The position numbers and the translations under genes were made by a program. 64,000 nt of DNA from Flavobacteriaceae bacterium (lineage in GTDB: Bacteria; Bacteroidota; Bacteroidia; Flavobacteriales; Flavobacteriaceae). The notes beneath the pieces were generated by a model, which saw only the letters and a list, made by a program, of their open reading frames with translations, was not told the DNA's origin and did no database searches. This document shows, in pieces, positions 25,982-36,942 of the stretch (positions are counted from its first letter, which is position 1; the number at the start of each line of letters is the position of its first letter). Where the stretch lies: assembly GCA_031277535.1 (NCBI GenBank), contig JAITMD010000013.1:60590-124589 (forward strand), in the 5' to 3' direction.

Positions 25982-27346
25982 CTATTCATACGTAAAAGTA
26001 TCTTTTAGTAATTCTTTTCGTGTTAGGTTGAAATTCTTTAAACAGTAATCTAAGTTTGTAGCAATATAATTTTCATCAGATGGAGGATATGCAAGAGCTA
26101 TCTTTTGGTAATAAGGTAGCAAACTCTTATCGTTTAGTGTATTAATTGCCTGGAGTACTTGTAGCAGTACTTGGGTATCTGTGTCTTGTAATCCTTTTTT
26201 GAATACCTCTATATAGTTTACTTTATGGTCTAATTGCCCCAAGGTGTAAAAGACTTGGGATCTTATTTTTGGATTTGCATCTGTTGCGCGCGGAATTAGA
26301 ATTGAGGCATAGTCAATTTTTGCAGTAGTTAATAGATAGGTACAGAAATTAAAAGTTTCTGTGTCTGTCACTGTTGGCAAGTATTGTTCTATTGTAGGTA
26401 TCCAGCTGATAGCATCTTCTTTGGCGTACCAATATACATTTTGTAAGATTTCTAATAAGTCAATTTTAGCATATTCAAATAGCAATTCTTTGGCAGCAGG
26501 GTAGTTGTATTTCGTAAGAATACGCAACAAGGTTAAAGCTACTTTAGTATTTTGCAAAGGAATAGCTGTTTTAATTTCTTGTAGAATATGTTGAGGGTTT
26601 TCATTTTTGCCTAATAGTCCTTTCAAACAAGTTAGTTTTTCTTCATCCGTATTCGCGTCTAACGTTTCTTGCCACAATTGCTCAGAAGTACCTCCTTTAG
26701 AGTAAGCAAACCAACCTGCGTTAGGACTTAATAAGTCACCACTTATTATCTCGTCTAACCATCTTTCGTACCAATCTAAAAAGTGTGTTTCAAAAGCAAA
26801 GAAGGGTTGGTAATCATCGTTAGTATAAACAATACGTCCGGTATGTGGGCCAGTAGTAATTAAAAGTGTGGTGATACCGCAACCTTGTGTACCAATAGGC
26901 AATAAACCAGCAAATAGGGTACCTATGCGCTTATCGTATTCTTCGTCAGAGATTTCACTTTCGTAAGCATAGTTTGTCAGTTGTTGCCATTCGTCTTCAG
27001 ATTGAGCAGGAGAGAGTAGGCAAGATTGATTAAGGTATAACTGAGGATTTTCTGTTAGCAGTTCTTTTAATCCTTCCGTTACTGGAAGTACACCATAGTA
27101 TGGACCTGCAGCTCCGTGTAGGTAAGCTTCTTCGCAAGGATTGGCATAACCAACAGAGGTAATGAATAAGCGATAGGCTTCGGGGATGGTGAAACAGTAT
27201 GTTTTTTCTATGGCTTGTACTTCCTCTTCTGTTAGAGGAGCACCTATTGTATAGCCATGGGCATCAGCACCAAATACTTCTAAATTGACATCTATGTCTT
27301 TTACCTGTTGTAGTTTGTCTTTTATGCGTAGAATTTGGTTTTCCAT
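25982..27346 (-). CDS. SMI1/KNR4-domain protein with HEAT-like repeats
   Basis: 454 residues. The N-terminal ~190 residues fit the SMI1/KNR4 (SUKH) fold: GAPLTEEEVQAIEKTYCFTIPEAYRLFITSVGYA (35-68), then GLLPIGTQGCG and HFLDWYERWLDE. The C-terminal half (about 230-454) is alpha-helical and looks like HEAT/armadillo repeats (SQVFYTLGQLDH, QVLLQVLQAIN). SUKH domains often act as immunity proteins against secreted toxins, but they also occur in unrelated roles. There is no toxin gene beside it. It has no signal peptide, so it is probably cytoplasmic. Confidence 0.78.
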   Translation of the reverse strand: MENQILRIKDKLQQVKDIDVNLEVFGADAHGYTIGAPLTEEEVQAIEKTYCFTIPEAYRLFITSVGYANPCEEAYLHGAAGPYYGVLPVTEGLKELLTENPQLYLNQSCLLSPAQSEDEWQQLTNYAYESEISDEEYDKRIGTLFAGLLPIGTQGCGITTLLITTGPHTGRIVYTNDDYQPFFAFETHFLDWYERWLDEIISGDLLSPNAGWFAYSKGGTSEQLWQETLDANTDEEKLTCLKGLLGKNENPQHILQEIKTAIPLQNTKVALTLLRILTKYNYPAAKELLFEYAKIDLLEILQNVYWYAKEDAISWIPTIEQYLPTVTDTETFNFCTYLLTTAKIDYASILIPRATDANPKIRSQVFYTLGQLDHKVNYIEVFKKGLQDTDTQVLLQVLQAINTLNDKSLLPYYQKIALAYPPSDENYIATNLDYCLKNFNLTRKELLKDTFTYE

Positions 27347-27453
27347 GTTTTGTTTGTTTTATATCAGGTATTACGTCTTGTAAGTTTTTTGTGTTGTTAT
27401 TTACTAATTATCTATTTGATTGTTTTTAATTTATGTAAAAAACATTTGGATTT

Positions 27454-27461
27454 TATATTTG
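27454..27461 (+). promoter_or_regulatory. Promoter -7 box TATATTTG
   Basis: Exact TAnnTTTG match 57 nt before the KAS III-like gene. No -33 TTG at a suitable distance. Confidence 0.45.
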
Positions 27462-27518
27462 TCAAGTTGTAAATTAGTATATAGTAGCCAACTCTTAAAC
27501 TTTTAAAAATCATAATAT

Positions 27519-28493
27519 ATGCAAATTACACAAACGTATTTTTATCATCCAAGTAATTTTCAAACAAATGAAAGTATTATAAAATCCTTTGAACAAAAGG
27601 ATATTCCTATGCAAAAAATTCAAAATAGCTTAGGAAGAGAGAAGCGTTTTATTTTAGATGCTAACTCCTCAGAAACCACTCTTACAATGGCTATTGATGC
27701 TGCTAAAGGAGCTTTAGAAGAAAGTAATTTATCTATTAATGATATAGATATTATTGCTTTGGTTTCAAGTACTCCGGAACTATTAGTGCCTTCTGGAGCA
27801 ATAAAGATACATAAGGCTTTAAATGCAAAAGAAGAGATGTTGTGTTTTGATATGAATGCAAATTGTATTGGGGCATTTATCGCTTTGGATCAATTGTCAA
27901 AGTATTTGAATGCAACCCCATTTATTAAACGAGCACTGATTATATGTGCTGAAAATTTAAGTAGAATAGAAGATGTAAATAATCCTGTTACAGCTTTTTG
28001 TTTCTCAGATTCAGCTTTTGCCTTTATTGTAGAAAAAGATGATACAGATTCTGGTTTGAAAGATGTTATGTATCATACAGATAGTGGTGTAGCAGATACA
28101 CTGGTTTTTCCTCCTATTGGTTTTTCTAATTTTAAAACATGTGATTCTCTATTTTGGGATAGTTCATTTGATGGTATTGGCAGTGTAGAGTTTATTAAGA
28201 AAAAGCTGGAAGTTTTCTTAGAAAGGAATAATATGAGTTTAGATGATATCAGTTTGTTTCTTTTCTCTCAGTTTTCATTTAAGAACGTAAAATTGATAAA
28301 AGAGTACTTTAATTTAGAAGATGATAAAGTTCCGTTTTATTCTCATGAATTGGGATATACGGGGTCTTCAAGTCCTTTTTTAGCTCTTGATCAATACCAA
28401 AGAAGGGTTAGAAAAATTAAAAAAGGAGAACATATTTTGTTTTGGACTTTAGGTGCAGGTTATGAAGCAGGTTTGATGCTTTGGAAATATTAA
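27519..28493 (+). CDS. KAS III-like (FabH-superfamily) protein with incomplete catalytic triad
   Basis: 324 residues, the normal length for FabH-type beta-ketoacyl synthases. The nucleophile C116 (FDMNANCIGAF) is present, and the C-terminal GAGYEAGLMLWKY fits the fold. Where FabH has His (HQAN) this protein has S250-Q251 (FSQF), and where it has Asn (YGNTSxxS) it has Y280 (GYTGSSS). Both decarboxylation residues therefore appear to be lost. It may be an acyltransferase, in the manner of other cysteine-only KAS III relatives, and not a condensing enzyme. It is a single gene, convergent with clpB. This rests on a by-eye alignment. Confidence 0.8.
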   Translation: MQITQTYFYHPSNFQTNESIIKSFEQKDIPMQKIQNSLGREKRFILDANSSETTLTMAIDAAKGALEESNLSINDIDIIALVSSTPELLVPSGAIKIHKALNAKEEMLCFDMNANCIGAFIALDQLSKYLNATPFIKRALIICAENLSRIEDVNNPVTAFCFSDSAFAFIVEKDDTDSGLKDVMYHTDSGVADTLVFPPIGFSNFKTCDSLFWDSSFDGIGSVEFIKKKLEVFLERNNMSLDDISLFLFSQFSFKNVKLIKEYFNLEDDKVPFYSHELGYTGSSSPFLALDQYQRRVRKIKKGEHILFWTLGAGYEAGLMLWKY

Positions 28494-28501
28494 AAATTAT
28501 A

Positions 28502-28534
28502 AACCCTCTTATCTATTAACTAAATAAGAGGGTT
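28502..28534. terminator. Bidirectional hairpin between KAS III-like gene and clpB
   Basis: An 11-bp stem AACCCTCTTAT / ATAAGAGGGTT; T-rich on the minus side, weaker on the plus side. Confidence 0.75.
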
Positions 28535-28568
28535 CTTCAAATATAAATAACTATTAACTAACTCAATT

Positions 28569-31157
28569 TTATTGTTGGTTTCTGAATACCAACTCGTTGT
28601 TAAATGAATCTAATAAAATCATGCTATCGGCTTTTACATTGCCCGATAAGATTTCTTTAGACAAGCGGTTCAACACTTCTTTTTGTACCACACGTTTTAC
28701 TGGACGAGCACCAAATTCAGGGTCATATCCTTTTGTAGCTAAGAAGTCTTTAGCTTCTGCTGTAGCTTCCATATGAATGTTTTGTTGTGCCAACATTTTA
28801 AACACACTGTGCAATTGAATGTCTACAATCTGTAAGATATTGTCTTTGCTCAATGGTGTAAACATCACTACTTCGTCTATACGATTTAAGAACTCTGGAC
28901 GTACTTGTTGTTTTAACTCGTTTAGCACTTCTACTTTTGCAGCTTCAGAAGCCTGTTCTATATTCGTAGCATTCTCAAACTTCTCTTGGATGATGTGACT
29001 ACCCATGTTAGAAGTCATGATAATGATTGTGTTTTTGAAGTCAGCCAAACGCCCTTTATTGTCGGTTAGACGTCCTTCATCTAATACTTGCAACAAAATG
29101 TTGAATGTATCAGGGTGTGCTTTCTCAATCTCATCTAACAAAACTACTGAATAAGGTTTTCTACGCACAGCTTCAGTTAATTGACCACCTTCATCGTATC
29201 CTACGTATCCTGGAGGCGCTCCCACTAATCTACTTACACTGTGTCTCTCACCATATTCACTCATATCAATACGAGTCATTGCGTTTTCATCGTCAAATAG
29301 ATATTCTGCTAAGGCTTTTGCCAATTCTGTTTTACCAACCCCTGTAGTCCCTAAGAATAGGAATGAACCAATTGGTTTTTTAGGGTCTTGTAATCCAGCG
29401 CGACTTCTACGTACAGCATCACTTATTGCTTCAATAGCTTCTTCTTGTCCTACTACGCGTTTGTGTAACTCTCCTTCTAAATGAAGTAGCTTTTCTCTTT
29501 CGCTTTGTAGCATTTTAGTTACAGGTACGCCTGTCCACTTAGCTACTACTTCAGCGATATCGTCACTTGTAACCTCTTCTTTAATTAGCGATTGACCGCT
29601 TTGGTTTTCGTCTAATTGTTTTTGAGCTTTCTCAAGTTCCTCTTGAGCTACTTTTATTTTACCATATCTAAGCTCGGCCACCTTACCATAGTCTCCATCG
29701 CGTTCTGCTTTCTCCGCTTCAAGCTTATATGTTTCTATTTCTTGTTTGATCGTTTGTACCTTATCTACAACCTCTTTTTCTGATTGCCATTTGGTATAGA
29801 TATCGTTTCTTTCTTCTTTTAAGTTTGCAACTTCTAATCCAAGAGATTTTAGTTTATCTTCATCATTTTCGCGTTTAATCGCTTCGATTTCAATTTCTAA
29901 TTGCATAATCTTACGATCCAATACATCCAATTCCTCTGGTTTAGAGTTGATCTCCATTCTTAGCTTAGCCGCAGCCTCATCCATCAAGTCAATTGCCTTG
30001 TCTGGTAAGAAACGGTTGGTGATATAACGCTCTGATAGATTAACTGCTGCAATAATTGCTTCGTCTTTGATACGTACCTTGTGGTGAGCTTCATATTTCT
30101 CTTTGATACCACGCAAGATAGAGATAGCACTTTCTGTATCAGGTTCATCTACCATTACTTTTTGGAAACGACGCTCTAAAGCTTTGTCTTTCTCAAAGTA
30201 TTTTTGGTATTCATCTAATGTAGTAGCTCCTATAGAACGAAGTTCTCCACGAGCTAATGCCGGTTTTAAGATATTTGCAGCATCCATCGCTCCGTCACCA
30301 CCACCAGCACCTACCAATGTGTGAATTTCATCAATGAATAAGATGATATTCCCTTCAGCAGAAGTAACTTCTTTTACTACTGATTTTAAACGCTCTTCAA
30401 ACTCACCTTTGTATTTTGCACCTGCAATTAAGGCACCCATATCTAAAGAGAAGATTTGTTTGTCTTTTAAGTTTTCCGGTACATCTTGTTGTACAATACG
30501 GTGTGCTAACCCTTCTGCAATAGCAGTTTTACCTACCCCAGGTTCACCAATAAGCATAGGGTTGTTTTTTGTACGACGGCTCAAGATCTGCAATACACGT
30601 CTGATTTCTTCATCACGACCAATTACAGGATCAAGTTTTCCTTCGTTTGCTAATTGCGTTAAGTTATTCGCATATTTATTTAATGAGTTGTATGTTTCCT
30701 CCGCAGATGCTGAGGTTACTCTTGCTCCATTTCTAATTTCGTTGATAGCTGCCTCAAGTTGTTTTTCTGTTACACCTTGATCTTTTAATATCTGAGCTAC
30801 TTTACTTTTTGATTTGAAAATAGCTAAGATTAAGTGTTCAATAGAAACGTACTCATCTTTCATTTTTGTAGCGATAGCCTGAGCCTCTGTGATTGCAGTA
30901 CCTGCTTCTCTTGATAACCCCATTTGACCTCCGTCAACTTTTGGGAAGCTTGAAATAGTAGCATCCAATACAGATTTGAAAGTATCTACATTGATGTTTA
31001 ATTTCTTTAAGATAAATGGTGTAACATTTTCGTCTACTTCCATTATCGCTTTAAAGATATGTTCGTTTTCTATTTGTTGTTGCCCTAAACCTTGCACAAT
31101 TACTTGTGCTTGTTGTAAGGCTTCTTGTGATTTTATTGTAAAATTATTTAAGTTCAT
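28569..31157 (-). CDS. clpB: ATP-dependent disaggregase ClpB
   Basis: 862 residues. ClpB works with DnaK to dissolve protein aggregates in the cytoplasm. The N-domain (1-~145) is followed by the first AAA+ module with Walker A GEPGVGKT and the [12 protein letters not shown]alker B/pore region. A long coiled-coil middle domain (about 400-520) follows, which separates ClpB from ClpA/ClpC. The second AAA+ module has [16 protein letters not shown], the pore motif GYVGYDEGG and TSNMGS. The length and domain order are normal. It is transcribed alone. No CIRCE- or ECF-type site was recognised upstream. Confidence 0.97.
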   Translation of the reverse strand: MNLNNFTIKSQEALQQAQVIVQGLGQQQIENEHIFKAIMEVDENVTPFILKKLNINVDTFKSVLDATISSFPKVDGGQMGLSREAGTAITEAQAIATKMKDEYVSIEHLILAIFKSKSKVAQILKDQGVTEKQLEAAINEIRNGARVTSASAEETYNSLNKYANNLTQLANEGKLDPVIGRDEEIRRVLQILSRRTKNNPMLIGEPGVGKTAIAEGLAHRIVQQDVPENLKDKQIFSLDMGALIAGAKYKGEFEERLKSVVKEVTSAEGNIILFIDEIHTLVGAGGGDGAMDAANILKPALARGELRSIGATTLDEYQKYFEKDKALERRFQKVMVDEPDTESAISILRGIKEKYEAHHKVRIKDEAIIAAVNLSERYITNRFLPDKAIDLMDEAAAKLRMEINSKPEELDVLDRKIMQLEIEIEAIKRENDEDKLKSLGLEVANLKEERNDIYTKWQSEKEVVDKVQTIKQEIETYKLEAEKAERDGDYGKVAELRYGKIKVAQEELEKAQKQLDENQSGQSLIKEEVTSDDIAEVVAKWTGVPVTKMLQSEREKLLHLEGELHKRVVGQEEAIEAISDAVRRSRAGLQDPKKPIGSFLFLGTTGVGKTELAKALAEYLFDDENAMTRIDMSEYGERHSVSRLVGAPPGYVGYDEGGQLTEAVRRKPYSVVLLDEIEKAHPDTFNILLQVLDEGRLTDNKGRLADFKNTIIIMTSNMGSHIIQEKFENATNIEQASEAAKVEVLNELKQQVRPEFLNRIDEVVMFTPLSKDNILQIVDIQLHSVFKMLAQQNIHMEATAEAKDFLATKGYDPEFGARPVKRVVQKEVLNRLSKEILSGNVKADSMILLDSFNNELVFRNQQ

Positions 31158-31606
31158 ATAGCAATCTGTTTATTTATTTGGTTATGTCGTAATAGTCAAA
31201 TGGTATTCCAATCTTAAAATTAAGACATTTTGGCAAGTTTGGTACTCTATTATTGCGTTAAAAATGTCAAAAAGTCATTAATTATTTTTTTAGGAGTAAA
31301 TAACCTGATACAATGTCTTATTGTAACTGGTTTTATGTTTTAAATAGGAGTTTGTATGTCTTAGCTGTTGTTTGTCATATTTAACCTTAAGTTTACATTG
31401 TGAGATAGTTAGTAACTTTAAAATATATTGTTTTTTTTGTAATAGGGCTTTTCGTTTATCTGTTTTTAGTTAAAAAAATAAAAACAGATTATGTTTTGTG
31501 TACTTAAATTGGTTAATAAGTAAGAAAAATTTATTTGTATAAGTTAATATTTGTGTAATATGTAATAAAGTGTTTATGAAGAATTTTGCTGCAAATACTT
31601 ACTAAT
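31158..31606. other. Intergenic region between clpB and the TonB-dependent receptor gene
   Basis: About 450 bp between divergent genes, very AT-rich with long T runs. It should hold both promoters. The nearest match to a -7 box is GAATTTTG at 31581-31588 (one base off). I see no strong hairpin or coding frame. Confidence 0.5.
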
Positions 31607-34600
31607 ATGAAAAATAAAGTTTTAGTTTTAATTGTTTGCATCTGTTCTTTGTTTTCAATACAAAGCATTAGTGCGCAAGTAACAACAGCTACACTAACAG
31701 GAAAAGTTAGTGATAATAATTCAGAGTCATTACCCGGGGCTACTGTACAAGTTTATAATACAGCAACAGGAAACAAGTATGCTGTAGCTACTAATACAGA
31801 GGGAAGATTTACAATTGCTAATATGAACCCTGGTGGACCTTATACGATAGAGATAAGTTTTATCGGTTTTAAAACGAATAAAGAGGAAAATATTCGTTTA
31901 GGTTTAGGGAATACGACATTAAACTTTTCTTTGGAAGAGGAAGGAAGTAATTTGCAAGAAATAGTTGTTACTACGGATGGAAGTAAGAGAAATAAGGGAG
32001 TTGCTAACCGAATTAATGAAAAACAGCTAAAAGAAATGCCTTCGATTAGTCGTAGTTTACAAGATTTTACACGAACAACACCTCAAAGTACTAATAACTC
32101 TTTCTTAGGGACAAACTATCGTTATAACAACGTAACATTAGATGGAGCTATTAATAATGATGCGATTGGTTTTAGTCCATCATTAGGAGGACAAGCGGGT
32201 ACATCAGGACAACCAGGAAGTAGCACAAGAACAAATCCGGTATCTATAGATGCTATTCAAGATATACAAGTGTATTTGGCTCCTTATGATGTGAAAATCG
32301 GAAACTTTTTAGGAGGTAGTATTAATGCCGTTACCCGTAGTGGAACAAATGAAATAGAAGGTTCTGTATATGGATTTGGACGTAATGCAGCTATTACAGG
32401 AAAGAATAAAGCAGGGGATAATCAAAAATTGCCAAATGCTTTTCATGAGTATCAAACAGGTTTTCGTTTAGGATTACCTATTATCAAGGATAAGTTGTTT
32501 TTCTTTACTAATGAAGAAATTACAAGAAGACAAGATCCAGTTATCTTAGCAGCAGGTTCTGCAGACAACCCTATTATTTCGAGTGAAGAAGCAATGAAGA
32601 TTAGCAATCATTTTAGAGATAAATATGGTTTAGATGCAGGAAGTTATGAAAATTATAATGTGAGTTCGGAGTCTAATAAATTCTTTAATCGCTTGGATTG
32701 GAATATTAATGACAACCATCATTTAAGTTTAAGAAACAATACAATCCGATCGAAAGCAACAAATTTAGAACGCGATCAACAAAACTTTAGATTTGGAAGT
32801 ATCGATTTTGAACAAGTGAACAATCAGACTTCTACCGTTTTGGAGTTAAAAAGTAGATTTGGAAGTGATAAATCAAATAGTTTTATTGTGGGTTATTCTT
32901 CTGTCGATGATTATCGTACACCTAAAACAAATGCTGCAGTACCTCAAATTGAGATTAGTAATAGAGGAGGAACTATATTCTTAGGGACTGATCGTGAGGC
33001 AAGTATTTTTGATATGAAACAAAAAACATGGGAGCTTACAAATAACTTTACATGGATAAAAAATAACCATACACTTACTTTTGGTACGCATAACGAATTC
33101 TACAATATTACTTATGGATTTGTAAACTCTTGGAATGGAAGGGTAAATTATGGTAGTATTGATGACTTTTTAAACAATAGACCAAGTCGTGTACGTACAA
33201 ACTTTAACTATACAAATAATTCTCGTGAGTATATTATGAATAATCCTCCTGCAGAATTTAAAGTAATGATGTATAGTTTATATGCACAAGATGATATTCA
33301 AATTGGAGATAAATTAAAAGTAAGTCCAGGTATCCGTTTTGACCTTGCTTCTATGCCAGATAAAGCAACATTGAGTGATAAAACTACCAATGCACCAGTA
33401 GATCCTAAATATGGAACAACTTATACTTATACTCAACCAAGAGACATCAAGAATGATTATTTAGGACAAATACAAGTGTCTCCAAGATTAGGGTTTAGCT
33501 ATGATGTAAAAGGAGATCAAAGTATGGTTGTACGAGGAGGAACAGGAGTATTTACAGGTCGTATACCTTTTGCATGGCTTGGATATGCTTACTATAATAA
33601 TGGTGCTTCTTATGGTGCATTTGATCAGAGATATGATTATAAAACAACAAAACCTGTAGATGGATCTGATCCAATAGCAGATGCTATTACAGGAAAAGGA
33701 GAAGCAGGGTATGTTGAAAAACAAGGAGTTAATGTAAATGATGCTACAGGAAAAACACAAGTGGATTTAATTGATAATAATTTCAAAATGCCACAAGTAT
33801 GGAGAAGTAGTTTGGCTTTTGATTATAAAACTGATAATAATTGGAAGTTTAGTGTTGAAGGAATTTATACAAGTGTAATTCACGATTTAAAATTTGTACA
33901 TATCAATTTGGTTGATAATCCAATTTATATGCCTTATGATGTAGATAAAAGACAACCAATTTACAAACCAGTGAATGGAACTCAAGCTATAAACCCTAAA
34001 TATACAAATGCTTATTTGTTGACTAATACAAATAAAGGGTATAGATATAACATTACAACACAAGTTGGTAGATCATTTCCTTTTGGTTTTGATTTTAACG
34101 TAGCCTATACTTATGGAGAGTCAAAAGATATTACAAATGGTATTCGTAATTCAATGGAATCAAACTGGCAATTGAATCAATCATTGACACCTAATGATCC
34201 AGATTTAGCATATTCTAATTTTGATATTCGTCACAACATTATTGTTACAAGTAATTATAGACATGACTGGAATAACGATAATAAATATGTTACTAATTTA
34301 TCTTTGTTCTTTAGCGCTACTTCTGGATTACCATATACGTTAGGAATGGTAAATAGTACAATAAATGGTACAGCACAACAACAAAGTTTAATGTATATTC
34401 CAAAAGCAGGAGAAACACAGAAATTCTTTGCAGAGACAGAACAAGGAAGAGCTCAAGCAGCAGCATTTGATCAATACATAGATGGAAATTCGTATTTGAA
34501 AAACCGCAGAGGAGATTTTACAGAAAGAAATGGGGCAAGAACTCCATGGAATGTAAAGGCTGATTTACGTATTTCTCAAGATATCAATTTTAAAATGAGT

Positions 34601-34858
34601 AATAACAAAGTAAATACACTTACGTTTACTTATGACATTATGAACTTGACGAACTTGTTGAATAAAAATTGGGGAATTCAGTACTTTTCACCAAATACAT
34701 ATAATTCAACTTCAAGTGTTGGGCTTAAGTTAGAAACACCTGGAACAGAAACAGAATATCCAAAGTATTCGTTTAATCCAAAGAACGTGACAGATTATTC
34801 TATTGACTTTTTTGCTTCACGTTGGCAGATGCAATTTGGATTGCGTTATTCTTTCTAA
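31607..34858 (+). CDS. TonB-dependent outer-membrane receptor with carboxypeptidase-like N-terminal domain
   Basis: 1083 residues from the chosen ATG (an upstream in-frame TTG is rejected). A signal peptide (MKNKVLVLIVCICSLFSIQSISA) precedes a carboxypeptidase-regulatory-like beta-sandwich (TATLTGKVSDNNSESLPGATV, near 25-105). A plug domain follows with GSINAVTRSGTNE, then a large beta-barrel ending in an aromatic residue (QFGLRYSF), as outer-membrane porins do. It imports or binds a large substrate using energy from ExbB/ExbD/TonB. The plug lacks a SusC-type partner gene: no SusD follows. The substrate is unknown. A sensor kinase and regulator pair follows on the same strand. Confidence 0.93.
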   Translation: MKNKVLVLIVCICSLFSIQSISAQVTTATLTGKVSDNNSESLPGATVQVYNTATGNKYAVATNTEGRFTIANMNPGGPYTIEISFIGFKTNKEENIRLGLGNTTLNFSLEEEGSNLQEIVVTTDGSKRNKGVANRINEKQLKEMPSISRSLQDFTRTTPQSTNNSFLGTNYRYNNVTLDGAINNDAIGFSPSLGGQAGTSGQPGSSTRTNPVSIDAIQDIQVYLAPYDVKIGNFLGGSINAVTRSGTNEIEGSVYGFGRNAAITGKNKAGDNQKLPNAFHEYQTGFRLGLPIIKDKLFFFTNEEITRRQDPVILAAGSADNPIISSEEAMKISNHFRDKYGLDAGSYENYNVSSESNKFFNRLDWNINDNHHLSLRNNTIRSKATNLERDQQNFRFGSIDFEQVNNQTSTVLELKSRFGSDKSNSFIVGYSSVDDYRTPKTNAAVPQIEISNRGGTIFLGTDREASIFDMKQKTWELTNNFTWIKNNHTLTFGTHNEFYNITYGFVNSWNGRVNYGSIDDFLNNRPSRVRTNFNYTNNSREYIMNNPPAEFKVMMYSLYAQDDIQIGDKLKVSPGIRFDLASMPDKATLSDKTTNAPVDPKYGTTYTYTQPRDIKNDYLGQIQVSPRLGFSYDVKGDQSMVVRGGTGVFTGRIPFAWLGYAYYNNGASYGAFDQRYDYKTTKPVDGSDPIADAITGKGEAGYVEKQGVNVNDATGKTQVDLIDNNFKMPQVWRSSLAFDYKTDNNWKFSVEGIYTSVIHDLKFVHINLVDNPIYMPYDVDKRQPIYKPVNGTQAINPKYTNAYLLTNTNKGYRYNITTQVGRSFPFGFDFNVAYTYGESKDITNGIRNSMESNWQLNQSLTPNDPDLAYSNFDIRHNIIVTSNYRHDWNNDNKYVTNLSLFFSATSGLPYTLGMVNSTINGTAQQQSLMYIPKAGETQKFFAETEQGRAQAAAFDQYIDGNSYLKNRRGDFTERNGARTPWNVKADLRISQDINFKMSNNKVNTLTFTYDIMNLTNLLNKNWGIQYFSPNTYNSTSSVGLKLETPGTETEYPKYSFNPKNVTDYSIDFFASRWQMQFGLRYSF

Positions 34859-34890
34859 ATAAAAGAATGGTATTAGTTTAAAAATTGCAG

Positions 34891-34920
34891 TAAGGGGTAT
34901 TTGATAGCAAATACCCCTTA
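34891..34920 (+). terminator. Intrinsic terminator of the TonB-dependent receptor gene
   Basis: A perfect 13-bp stem TAAGGGGTATTTG / CAAATACCCCTTA with an ATAG loop, then a T-rich tail. Confidence 0.92.
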
Positions 34921-35012
34921 TTTATTTTGTGAAGCGCAATTGTATTTCCTTTTGAATTGTATGATAGATTTTAATTACTTTTATACGCTGAAAACTATTA
35001 AATCTTATTTGA

Positions 35013-36929
35013 ATGTATTGGTGTTTTGAGCGGATCTTGGTCTTATTAAGTATTGTATTGTTGATTGGTTGTACTAATAAGACAGCAAAAGAAGCTCCAG
35101 TAAAGATTTCTAATGAGAAGATTGAACAACAAGATAGTGTATATATCAATCGCATTTTAGCCTTAGACACACTATCAAGAGAGGACAGAGGACAGAGTTT
35201 ATCTCAACTTAAAAAGGAACTACTTAACTCTTCTATTAAGTCGGATGAAGCGTATTACAATTATATTACAGCACTTTTATTAATCACAGAGAATAATAAA
35301 GATAGTGCAGAAGCCTATTTCAAGAAATGTAGTCCTACATTACCTAATTCCCCCCTTCAAACTTTAAAACAGATTAGTCTGGATAATTTATTCTTAGAAA
35401 AAGAAGCCTTAGGTAATCCAGAGTTTTTAATTCACTTGCATCAAGAAGCAGATAGTTTAGAAAAGAAAAATAAGAAAGTAATTTATCAACTGTATGAATT
35501 AATAGCTAAGGCATATTACTTTAATAGAGATTTGGATAAATCACTGCAGTTTACAGAATTATATTTTAAGAATAATCCGTTTAAAGAACATCGTAAAGTA
35601 AAAAAACACTTCTACGATATTTCGTTTTTACTGGCTTCTCAATTAAAACAAGGAGAGAAAGCAACGTATTACTTAGAAGAATTAAGGAAAATAGTAGATG
35701 AAGAAGGAGACGAGTTAGCTAAAGTTCGCTTTTATGATCAAGAAGCTAATTTGTATGGTATTTTAAACCAACCAGAAAAAGCATTAGTGAGTAGTAAAAA
35801 GCATTATTACTACAGTAAAAAACTAAATGCTCTACAAGATAATACATTCAATAACTTAGCGACATCATTTGTAGGGAATAAACAAATAGATTCGGCTATA
35901 TATTATTATAAGTATGGCATTTTTGTGAATGACAGCCTACACAGCCCTTCGTCTAAACATATTTTGTATGGTGGATTGAGCAACGCTTATCGCTTAAAAG
36001 GAGATTATAAAAATGCGCTGGATGCTATTGATTCTTCTTTTACGATTCATACTCGTATGACAGAGCAGATTAATGCAAATAAGTTAGAAGAGATTAGGGC
36101 TAAATATAAATCAGATGAGAAAGACTTGGAGATTAAAGTTCTCAAGGCAAATTATGATTTACAACAAAAAGTAGTTAGACAGCAATGGTGGTTATTAGGC
36201 GCTGTTTTGATTATTGGAATTGGTGTGGTGTATTACTTTACTATTTTGCACAAGCAACGCATGCTAAAGGTTAAAAATAGAGAGTTGGAACAAGTAAATA
36301 AAAGTATGGAGTTAGAACAGCGTTTATTACAACTACAGCTTAACCCTCATTTTATTTATAATGCAATTGCCAATTTACAAGGTTTTATAGCAACAGATAG
36401 AAAGCAAGAGGCTAATCGTTACTTATTGAATTTTTCACATCTGATGCGAAACATTTTAGAACTCAATAGGAATAAATTAATTGGTTTGGATAAGGAGTTG
36501 GATGCTGTAAATAATTATGTACAGTTACAACAAATGCGATTTGATCAAGCTTTTGACTATGAGGTGGAAACGAATGATTTGCCTATTGAAGAATTTGCAA
36601 TACCTCCAATGTTGTTGCAACCTTTTATAGAAAATGCGATAGAGCATGGTTTTAGAGGGCTTACCTATAAGGGAAGAATTGATATTACAGTAGAAGAAAC
36701 AGCATCAAATCTAATGATTGAGATAAGAGATAATGGGATTGGTTTGCAAAAGAAACAAGCGATAAATAAAGAGAAGCAATCACTGTCAAGTATTATTACG
36801 CAAGAGCGCTTGGATGTTTTGTTTAATAAAACCAGTAAGCAAGCTTATTTTGAAGTAATAGATCGAAAACTGATAAGTAGTGAGACTGGAGTAATTGTAA
36901 AGTTTTATTTACCAATAGAAATTATTTAA
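35013..36929 (+). CDS. TPR-containing LytS-type sensor histidine kinase (lipoprotein-like N terminus)
   Basis: 638 residues. The N terminus looks like a lipoprotein signal (ILVLLSIVLLIGC, cysteine 20). A periplasmic region of about 350 residues contains TPR-like helical repeats. A transmembrane helix follows at ~393-415 (WWLLGAVLIIGIGVVYYF), then a coiled coil and a His-kinase domain of the LytS family: H446 in LNPHFIYNAIANLQ, N-box PFIENAIEHG (~537-546), G-box DNGIGL (~573). The paired LytTR regulator starts 13 bp downstream. The protein probably senses an envelope signal and phosphorylates the regulator; the cue is unknown. Confidence 0.9.
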   Translation: MYWCFERILVLLSIVLLIGCTNKTAKEAPVKISNEKIEQQDSVYINRILALDTLSREDRGQSLSQLKKELLNSSIKSDEAYYNYITALLLITENNKDSAEAYFKKCSPTLPNSPLQTLKQISLDNLFLEKEALGNPEFLIHLHQEADSLEKKNKKVIYQLYELIAKAYYFNRDLDKSLQFTELYFKNNPFKEHRKVKKHFYDISFLLASQLKQGEKATYYLEELRKIVDEEGDELAKVRFYDQEANLYGILNQPEKALVSSKKHYYYSKKLNALQDNTFNNLATSFVGNKQIDSAIYYYKYGIFVNDSLHSPSSKHILYGGLSNAYRLKGDYKNALDAIDSSFTIHTRMTEQINANKLEEIRAKYKSDEKDLEIKVLKANYDLQQKVVRQQWWLLGAVLIIGIGVVYYFTILHKQRMLKVKNRELEQVNKSMELEQRLLQLQLNPHFIYNAIANLQGFIATDRKQEANRYLLNFSHLMRNILELNRNKLIGLDKELDAVNNYVQLQQMRFDQAFDYEVETNDLPIEEFAIPPMLLQPFIENAIEHGFRGLTYKGRIDITVEETASNLMIEIRDNGIGLQKKQAINKEKQSLSSIITQERLDVLFNKTSKQAYFEVIDRKLISSETGVIVKFYLPIEII

Positions 36930-36942
36930 TAGAGAAAAGAAT

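Noticed and set aside
28569..31157. Several plus-strand frames of 60-150 codons inside clpB
   Set aside because: They are low-complexity mirror images of clpB codons; clpB itself is unmistakable.
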